Positions 56,263-64,000 of a stretch of DNA of 64,000 nt are shown here, in pieces. Numbering within the stretch: position 1 is the stretch's first letter; each line of letters starts with the position of its first letter. A model generated the notes under the pieces. It ran no database searches. It saw nothing but the letters and a program-made list of their open reading frames with translations, and was not told the DNA's origin. The position numbers and the translations under genes are program-made. Where the stretch lies: positions 11,918,689 through 11,982,688 of the forward strand of contig OZ023180.1 in NCBI GenBank assembly GCA_963995505.1, in the 5' to 3' direction. The DNA comes from Hypericum androsaemum (lineage: Eukaryota > Streptophyta > Magnoliopsida > Malpighiales > Hypericaceae).

Positions 56263-57165
56263 AGGCCCGTGAATTGTATGTTTTCGAGCATTTAACATTT
56301 TTTTGAAAGTAAATATTTACACCAAATTACATTGGCCTAAACATTCGTCAAATCATGGTCCTCCTTTATTGACGTTGTTCTTGCGTCCATGTAGCCAACA
56401 GAAACGATTTTATGGAATGAGACAAAAAGCAAGAGAAGGTTCCGGGCTAATCAATCGAGGAAGAATTAATCGACTGAAATTGGACCAAGTTTTCTGAAAT
56501 ATGATTTATTTAAGTCATGGTTTTCTATTCAAGTATTAAGAATGTAAGATAATATTTAGATATCATTCTTAAAATGAACCCGATGGTATTCAAGTATTAA
56601 GTCATGGTTTTTGAGGTAGTTGGATTCACTTTATAAATTTTTAGGTTCAAGTCTCACGAATATGAAATATATTATTGAGAAAACTATTCCAAAAATAGGA
56701 TACATCAATAATCGAATTTGAATATAAGAATTTATGCCAAAAAAATCCTTCATGTTTGATAATTCGTTGCACTATCTCCATCGCTGTTGATTTGGTGATA
56801 TTATTTTTTGACTTCATGGACACGGCCTTTGAGTCCAAGTTAGACAGAATTTTATTGTCTCTACTAAATTTTAATTAGGATTGAAACACAACCCTTCTAA
56901 CTATCAAAATCGGACCATCATAGACTAAACAAGGTCAAATGGTTTTCCAACTCCAAAATAGTTAAAAAGGTCAAATAGTTCAAAAAGGAAATAGAGACGG
57001 CAAGTCGGAAAATATGGATCTTGCGAATATAGATTCAAATATGTTTATTTGGGACTAGACACATAATTGAAGAATCCTTAATTTTAACGCCTAAATTTGA
57101 TCTGTAAGATCTTGACAAGATTCAAACTCAATTGATCTAGAATCACAAATTTTAACTCTCATATA
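56263..57165. other. No gene seen; downstream flank of the F-box gene
   Basis: AT-rich, no motif recognised. Confidence 0.4.
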
Positions 57166-57169
57166 ATAT

Positions 57170-58198
57170 CTATATCCGATCAAAAGTCACGTAATGATCG
57201 GCTCCAAATTTATATCTGGATCCACATTTAAAGCAAACACGACGGGAAGTAGAACGCAAAAAGATGTGAGGCCTCACCTTGAACATGCAATGGGGGGATT
57301 CCAGGCGCTTAACGTGGGGAGTACTTTCAAGCATCTTCACGACCACCTCCCACGTGCGATTGCACCACAGCGCCTCCGTTCCATATCCAAGGTCAACCTG
57401 AAAGGCAACAAGCGACGACAGGTCCCTGACTACGGCTCGCTCTACTGGTAACCAAATCAGAATCAGGTTCTCAAGGGCCGGGCAATCTAGCTCCAAGTCC
57501 AGGCCAAGCCCATGTTCCCACGGCTGCATGGGACCCAACTCTAAGATCTTCAGCCCCGGCGAACAGATCCTCAACTCCCTCGCATCACACCTGCCCGAAA
57601 GCCTAAACTCCTCGAGGCTAGGGCACCATGAGACCAAATCGGAAGCCAACGATCCCGGGAGGTAAACGGAGGTGAGCCTCAGGGATCGGAGGGAGGGGAG
57701 ATGTACCGGGAAGGCTGGGAGGGTGAAGTGGCAGCGCTCCAGGGAGAGGGACTCGAGTGGGCCGGCGGCACTACGGATGGCGGAGAAGGGGAACTCGTAG
57801 CACATGCGCAAGGGGTCCAAACGGGAGAGCTCCACAGTGAGGTGGCGTACCCCAGCTTTGATGACATGGATGATCCAGGAGTTAAGGGAGGGGCTGGCAC
57901 ATGGGCGGAAGGGGAATTCGAGCAGGCGGAAAGAATTGAGCGGCGATGAGTGATCGCGGAGAAGGAGTACCTTGTCTACAAAGAGGCAGTATGACATGAC
58001 TTTAGTCGACCGAGTGTTGAAACTTGTGAACTCGAAGGTCAGGGATGGGGACCGAGCCCATAGTTGGCGAAACCGACGCGAGACCATGGAGGTGAATATG
58101 ACGGCTAAGGTTGGGAGGAATGTGAAGATGTGTAGGATGACCTCCAAGGGGAGGTCCTCGAAGGTGGTACGACTGTCTTTTGCTTGGGGAGAGTCCAT
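57170..58198 (-). CDS. F-box/LRR-type protein, intact
   Basis: 342 codons from the ATG at 58198 (MDSPQAKDSRTTFEDLPLEV); the frame extends upstream to 58315 but the MDSPQ start precedes the F-box closely, as usual for this family. Residues about 14-55 form the F-box (DLPLEVILHIFTFLPTLAV, SMVSRRFRQLW). Then come leucine-rich repeats of the FBD/RNI type (SLNSWIIHVIKAGVRHLTVEL, ESLSLERCHFTLPAF, LRSLRLTSVYLPG, CPSLEEFRLSGR, LRICSPGLKILELG, CPALENLILIWLP). F-box proteins dock on SKP1 in SCF E3 ligases and choose substrates through the LRRs. The usual C-terminal FBD is short or absent. No stop or frameshift is visible; it is single-exon. A broken relative lies at 5003-5300. Confidence 0.88.
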   Translation of the reverse strand: MDSPQAKDSRTTFEDLPLEVILHIFTFLPTLAVIFTSMVSRRFRQLWARSPSLTFEFTSFNTRSTKVMSYCLFVDKVLLLRDHSSPLNSFRLLEFPFRPCASPSLNSWIIHVIKAGVRHLTVELSRLDPLRMCYEFPFSAIRSAAGPLESLSLERCHFTLPAFPVHLPSLRSLRLTSVYLPGSLASDLVSWCPSLEEFRLSGRCDARELRICSPGLKILELGPMQPWEHGLGLDLELDCPALENLILIWLPVERAVVRDLSSLVAFQVDLGYGTEALWCNRTWEVVVKMLESTPHVKRLESPHCMFKVRPHIFLRSTSRRVCFKCGSRYKFGADHYVTFDRI

Positions 58199-58479
58199 AA
58201 CTTGTCTTTTGGATCGAGTTTCTGGGAATTTTGCCTTCTGATCAGTTAGACTGCCTCTATTTGGGTTAGTGATTTTATAAGCTATAATATTTAGTGAATT
58301 TAATTTTGTTACCATTTAGATAAACTCAATTTATTGCTCTTTCGAGAGAAATAAATTAATTCTTGGGTTTTAGTTACCATATTTTGAAATATGAAACGCT
58401 CTCTCTCTCTCTCTCGACAAAAAGAGCAACTAGGGTTTTTGTACGGTTTTGGCACCACTGCGGGCCTCCCACACTTGTC

Positions 58480-61230
58480 GGGCTCATGCCTCAGCCACCG
58501 TCGGCCTCGGGGATGATGTCCCCTCTCTCCTCTCTGTCATTCGTAGCTAACCAGGCTGAAGCGGCCACGTTTCTGCCCTCTGGTTCTTTTTTGCCTAGCC
58601 CCGGGGCTACGGCTTCCATGCTAGCCGCCATAGGATTCGCTTTCACGACTTCTATGGTGGCGTCACTGGGGCTCACTCGGGCCCGTAGAGATGGAGGCGG
58701 TGGTACATTGACGATGCCTTATGCTCAAGCCCCATATATACTGGGGTTCGAAAATCCTATCCTACGTCTTCTCTATCAAGCTTGTGAGTCTCTTGCTCAC
58801 AGGCACAATTACCCTTCATTGGCATCGTATCAGGGGGTGGTGGAGGTCGCTGACTTGGCCGGGGGTCGTGACCAAGATCTTAACTTAGGGGGTGTTAAAG
58901 AAGGGGCACATGCACACGTGGATGCACACGAGGTTGCCTCCCACACAGCCGAGAAGGATGTCAAGGTTGCTAAGAACCCTAAGGCAACGCAATCACAAGT
59001 CCCATCGAAAAATGGTGCAACATCCTACGTGGATCATATTCACGGCTCATTTGAGGGCTGGACATGTATGGGTAATTTCATTCAACCCATATTTAAGAAT
59101 GATCAAGCTATGGTTGTATTAAGCCCATCATGTTCTTTAGTTTATGAGAAGTTTGGTGATCGTGCATTAATTGGGCATTTGATTATGCTAAAAGTCTCTA
59201 AGCCATGCTCCTCCTATGATCTACGTAATACAGTTATGAAGTGTTGGAAGATTTAGAGCTGCATGATGATTCCTCTTGGCTTAGGGTACTACGAGTTCCA
59301 CTTTTTTTCTGACCATAATAGGAATTCAGTTTGGACCTCTTCGGCTTGGAAACTCCCTCATGGTCATAGCCACAGTTATTGTATTCAAATTGGTAGCATC
59401 AATAGGTACGCCTATTTGTTTTAGACTCGAGTGTGCTAAACAAGTTTAATGAAGCCATTGTGTGAGTCCTTGTAGAGGTTGATATGTCCAAGCCATTACG
59501 AGAAAAGATCTTGTTGAAATTAGCAAGTGGAAGTTGTATGGTGGAAGTGGTTTATGAAGATCCTCTGAGCCTTTGTGATCATTGCAAAGTCATGGTCATT
59601 TGAGTGTTTCTTGCAGGAAGCTGCACCCAAGAGTAAGTGATAAGAAGTTGTTAAATGAAGTGAACTCGCCAAGGGGAAGCAATCTAAGCAAGATCGGCTC
59701 AGCTTAGTAGTCTAGCTCGAGGTAAGCGTGTATGGCAGGAAAATCATATTGCAAGCTCTAATCTGAATCCTAGTAGGAAGGAAGTTAGTGCTTCTACTGT
59801 TGTGTCCACCTCGAATGCCTTTGATGTATTATTGGAGGATGGGGAGATAGAAGAGGAGGCAGAGAGAATGCATGATTCAGATCAGTCCTCTACAATCTGG
59901 CCTCACAAATTGTCTCTCAGGGGGAGGTTGCGAGGCAAACTTTAGATTCAACTTAGGAGATGCAAGTTGGAGATGTGATCCCTCAAGCTTTTATTGGTGT
60001 TGCTCCTTATGATTCTAATGATACATATACCCTTTCTTCACATGAGATAGGTGTCCCCACTTCTAATGCTTTTCAGGTTTTAGGCGAGGATGAAGTTGAA
60101 GTTGGGGAGTCGGTTGAGACAGCGTCGGAGATGCCATTTCCATTGCTATCTCCAAATAACTCAGATGTGATTCCGGGTACTTTAGCTAAGGTGCACGAAT
60201 GTGAAGAGGTGAGCTCTCATGCTTTGCCTTATTTTGAGCACAACAATGAAGCGCTTGCTAAGAATTTGAGCCATGATGTTGATCTTGGAATTGATAATCC
60301 TCTTATGTTGGCAGCTGTGAATATGGAAAGTGTTGATATATCAACTGCTAATTTTGTGGTCACTGACTTTAGGAAGAAATAGCTACTAATAATGCTTTTT
60401 CGAGTGATGAGGTGGCTAAGGTACTTGAGCAGCAAGCGAACAGATTATTTAATGGGCATGCCCACGATGATTCTAACATATCTGATAGGGACAGCTCTTT
60501 TGGTTCTTTAGAGAGATTGGAAGATAGTGACATGCATGGGCATGGTTTAGCACTGACCTACTCGGGTGAGTTTTTGCCATGTCTTTTGAGCACTAAAGCT
60601 GACGTTCTTGAGCAGCTAGCAGATGGAGTATCAAGTCTGTACGTTTGGCATACTTATGGCTCGCTTTTGGGCATGAAAGTTGCGGGTTTGCTAGCTTTGA
60701 CTGTCAGGAAGCAAGTTTGAGATATGGGCTCCGATGGAGGCTATTCAGAGATTTTGGACTTGAGTACGGGCCTATCTAAGCGATGGGATGATATGGAGGA
60801 TGATGTTTCTCCTTTCCTGGCCCAACAAAAGCGGGACATCCCAACTCTGCAAGCCTCAGCCCACAAGCAGAAGACGGCCCAACAGAAGCAAACCGCGGGC
60901 TCAAGCAAACAAAATTCTGGTCTAATGCCAGGCTTTTGAGGTTCCAGACCCATGAGTAAGGGCCTGATTGGTGTGAGGCCTCTTTCACCTTCGAATTGGG
61001 CTAAGGCGAGCTTCTCTTGCCCTCCCATGCCTATCTTGAGCCATGAGGATTTTGGGATCAAAGTGGTTACAGGATCACATAGCTCGGCTGTTGATTTAAT
61101 GACCAAATTTGTAGACGGGAAGCTTGAGTTGGAGGAGGAGTGCATTAATAATCTTTCTTTAGCAGATCCACCTACCAGAAACATGTGTTCCAAGTCGAAG
61201 AAGTTGTCTTTTCTAGTTGGGAAGTGCTAG
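58480..61230 (+). pseudogene. LINE ORF1-like gene (DUF4283 type), broken
   Basis: Starts near 58485 (MPQPPSASGMMSPL). An alanine/serine-rich leader leads to a DUF4283-like part: TCMGNFIQPIFKNDQAMVVL, FGDRALIGHLIML, a stop at 59254, then MMIPLGLGYYEFHFFSD and a weak Cys motif (LCDHCKVM, near 59560). Later pieces are NAFDVLLEDGEIEEEAERM (59815) and TSNAFQVLGEDEVEVGE (60060), typical of the ORF1 linker, on to 61230. The family is an RNA-binding ORF1 protein of plant LINEs. No endonuclease or reverse transcriptase follows on this strand. Confidence 0.7.
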
Positions 61231-61790
61231 CTACCTGATTTGGCAGTTTTTACCCTTGACTACTTGACCCGTGAGCTAGCTCGGCTGGAGTTCCTTATTA
61301 TGGCAGCACTTTTAGCTAGCCTTTAGTTGCCTGTTTAGGCTTTGAAGTTTTTTAGTAGCTTTAGGACATTTCTTTTTCTTTTTCTCGCTTCCCACCTCCT
61401 GATGTATTTTCTTTTTTGGTAATCAAGTTTTGACATTTAGTCAAAAAATTGTAAACAGAAGCGGACCTACCATATTTGGACCTACAATTGTTATCATTCT
61501 GGTTCATTAATTTTTTTGATGGATTGAGACTTTAGACTCCTTGAGGATGGAGGTGTTTCATTATTTCCTTTTGTCCAAAATCATATAGGTCAGTTAGAAT
61601 GGCCAAAGAACCTATAAAACCTAATCTCTACTGACCCCACAGGTCAAAAAATCGTGATGGACGATCATTTGCCTGCAGGCTTATGAACCGCCAGCCTACG
61701 AATATATCCTAAGCTGACCCCACAAGTCTGATAGTCGTGAGGGACAGTCACCAAACAACAGGTCATTAGAACCGCCATCTTAGCCCTCCG
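61231..61790. other. No gene seen
   Basis: Transition from LINE ORF1 to a minus-strand LINE fragment. T-rich near 61330-61420. Confidence 0.4.
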
Positions 61791-63070
61791 TTCTCAAGCT
61801 GGCCTTAGCACAAGTAATCATGAGAACAAGCATATTAACCCACATACTAAACTGTATGTAGTTATAGCTGCGTGCCTCTGTAAAAATTCCTGCCACTAAA
61901 AAATCCAGTGGGACAAAATTGGCAACAGAGAAAAAGAACACAAAAATGACGTTAAAACTGCAATTCCTATGAAAATCACAAAAAAGGTAGCAATGATAAT
62001 GTCTCCCCACATGTGGCAAGATAAAAGCTGACGCATTTCACCACCATTTATCCTCATGGAATTTTGATAGAGCATCGGCCGTAGCGTTCTCTTTTAGGAA
62101 TATATGTGAGATTCTAAACTCCATATGCAACAACCTATCCAGCGTGTGCAGCCATCCACTCTTGAATTTCTAAGGCACCTCCAAACTCCAGTCTTGAAAT
62201 AAAGAATACACATATACAAAGTCAGTTTCCAGCAGACGATGCCACCCTAGCACATTTGCCACCTCTACTGCTACTATTGCTGTAAAAAGCTCAATCTTAA
62301 AGGCATACGAGATCCCCATCTTCCTCACAAAGCAACTGTGCACAAATCTTCTACAGTTCCTAAAAATACCAGCTATTGTCGATATACCAGGGGTCCCTCT
62401 GGAACTTCCAGTTGTATTACACTTCATCCATCCTAGCAAAGGACAATGCCATCTTACCTCCGTATTTTTTTGCGCTCGCCCTGGTCTCCTTATAGCATTC
62501 AGGGCACTCAATATTAGTAGCTCATCTTGTGAATTAAATATGTGCCCTATCTACAACCTAGCTGTTTTCGGAATCATTACCTGAATAAGCATAACCGCAA
62601 CACTCCGACTGCGCACCTTGTTATCAAATATTATGGCATTTCGCTCTGCCCAAATTGCCCAAATACACACGATAATTGCTGTCCGTCATAAAGCTAGTAC
62701 TTGAGGGCTATAATGCACAGTCATAGCATCAACACAAATCTCCACCAAGCTCGTCCCCCCATGAAAAACCCTACTGCAAACTGAATAAATGGCATTCCAC
62801 ACTCGACCTGCAAAACAACATCCTGCAAAAACAGGGTCAATACCCTCCTCCGTTTCCCTGCATAAAACACAAATAGATGGCCCAACATATCCATGCTGCC
62901 TAAGAACATCAAGGGTATGTAGCCTTCCATATATAGCTCTCCAAGCCGTATCTGTTCGCCTGGAAGGAATAAAAGATGCTCATATCCAACTATCCCATCT
63001 CACCTCTTGGAAGAATGTCGCATATTCTTGTAGGCAATTTTCTAGGTGATGGTCCATCTACCGCGTGCTG
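61791..63070 (-). mobile_element. LINE 3' fragment: zinc finger and RNase H, minus strand
   Basis: On minus, near 62990-62700: RAWRAIYGRLHTLDVL, CRETEEGIDPVFAGC and WNAIYSVCSRVF, the zinc-binding region that follows reverse transcriptase. Then RNase H: VRWHCPLLGWMKCNTTGSSRG (where NTDG is usual; Asp is lost), MGISYAFKIELFTAIVAVE and, near 62080, ENATADALSKF. The 5' part is missing. It is a separate LINE copy from the one at 42-46 kb. Confidence 0.75.
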
Positions 63071-63241
63071 CCACACTAACTTAATTTCTCAACACTTTTT
63101 CCCTTTCCAACACTTGAACTTAATTTCTTAAAAAGAAAACACTATCTAACTTAAGGAGTATTCCCTAAAAAAAAACTTAAGGAGTGGGAGTCAGCAATGC
63201 CTGAAGGTGATCGAGCCAACTTAACTGGGTCATGAGGGTGA

Positions 63242-63940
63242 TTGCTCTCGTCAAAACCATTCCACACCCTCCGAGTGTCCTCAGTAACAACTTTAGGAAA
63301 TCATGAGGGTGATTCCACTCATGGCACGAGGCAACACCCGATTTTATCTCTCCCAGAGAGTCAGCCCTTGGCTATGGTAACGGGAAATGTGCAACGCAAG
63401 GATATTTCTTATTCTTTAGCGGCTCGTGGGAAGGTCGGGGAGTGGATGAACTCAGGTAACTACTTCAGGCCTATTCTAAAAGGCGATAGATTTGTGGTTG
63501 TGTTGAGCAAAGAACGATCTGAAATATGTGAGAATTATGGCAAACGTGCTCTCATTGGGAGGAAGATTATGCCGAAAGGTACGAAACCGTGTTTGACGTT
63601 TGAGTTGAAAGCTGCTATTGAGAAATCTTGGTCTGCTCAATCTTGGAAGATGATCCCCCTTGGCATGGGATACTTTGGTTTTCAATTCTCGTCCGAAAAG
63701 GATAGGGAACTAACTTGGAGCTCTACGGTTTGGATGTTGCCTCAGGGTTCTCTTTACATGCAGCCGCGGGTTCTTTTTTTCAAGCCTACCAAGATCACCA
63801 CCTCTTTTGCACGAGTTTGGGTGAGGCTATATGGGTTAGGTATGGAGCTCGGCTTCAATTTGGGTGAGGAAAGCTCTAATATCATCGATTCAGTGAAGAG
63901 AGCAGCAACAGGAATTGGGTTGGACAATCTCCAATCTTGA
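63242..63940 (+). pseudogene. Second LINE ORF1-like sequence (DUF4283)
   Basis: Open for 232 codons. SGNYFRPILKGDRFVVVLSKE, YGKRALIGRKIMPKG, SWKMIPLGMGYFGFQFSSEKD, ARVWVRLYGLGMELGF match the DUF4283 domain in order and align with 59040-59330. A stop at 63938 interrupts it before the zinc knuckle. The start is uncertain; the first 50 codons look non-homologous. It may continue past the window. Confidence 0.65.
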
Positions 63941-64000
63941 ATTTGTAAGACGCTCCTTTATGGAGTCTGTTCCTCCAAGCCTTTGGTCTCCTAGATTTGT

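Noticed and set aside
57679..57949. Short ORFs on both strands within the F-box gene
   Set aside because: They are shadows of the 342-codon F-box/LRR frame.
60741..61193. Minus-strand ORF of 150 codons
   Set aside because: It overlaps the LINE ORF1 remnant, has no recognisable domain and a composition expected for an antisense frame.
1..64000. CRISPR arrays, operons, bacterial-type promoters or defence islands
   Set aside because: The genes, splice sites and retrotransposons are those of a plant nuclear genome. No regularly spaced repeat array was seen.

Overview
The window is nuclear DNA from a flowering plant, probably a eudicot. It has plant-specific gene families (NAC, F-box/LRR, G-type lectin receptor kinase, CrRLK1L malectin), AT-rich introns, and many plant LTR retrotransposons with tRNA-iMet primer sites. 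I cannot name the species. Mobile DNA and broken genes dominate. The only long, undamaged host reading frame I see is an F-box/LRR gene at 57170-58198 (-).

Left part (1-24 kb). An Athila-like 3' LTR and env-like ORF lie on the minus strand (1-4.4 kb), followed by an F-box pseudogene at 5 kb. A complete Ty1-copia element follows (5589-11663, minus, target duplication ATAAG); its single-frame polyprotein carries three stop codons. Next come an orphan host exon (11846-11993, -), a decayed Ty1-copia element (12517-16659, +), a wrecked G-type lectin receptor kinase (17.7-21.3 kb, +), and a compact LTR element with no reverse transcriptase but an open 320-codon ORF (21612-24139, TSD CTCAG).

Middle part (24-46 kb). 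Two host genes on the minus strand are split by chromovirus-type Ty3-gypsy elements. An Apollo/SNM1-like DNA-repair metallo-beta-lactamase gene is interrupted by a Reina-like element (26330-31612, TSD TAACA). An LRR gene resembling plant 'outer arm dynein light chain 1' proteins is interrupted by a second element (34258-38564, TSD CAACC), which itself contains a collapsed copia element. A long inverted-repeat element (40.6-42.0 kb) and a decayed LINE (42.0-46.25 kb, -) follow. A Cassandra-like TRIM with 5S-rRNA-derived LTRs abuts the LINE.

Right part (47.8-64 kb). Three Mutator-type elements with exact 9-bp target duplications lie close together. One is a 1.25-kb Pack-MULE that joins a FERONIA-type malectin fragment to a ribosomal protein L8 fragment; it is nested in a larger 2.4-kb foldback element. 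Beside them are a partial SmF gene, an EF-hand (KIC/PBP1-like) fragment and a frameshifted NAC gene, so 47.8-53.4 kb is a gene-fragment cluster. A copia gag remnant, the intact F-box gene and LINE pieces (ORF1 on plus, RNase H on minus) complete the window.

There is no operon-like organisation. The layout records nested insertions into old genes, and the strongest candidates for something undescribed are the chimeric Pack-MULE in its host element, the 320-codon non-autonomous LTR element, and the 5S-derived TRIM.
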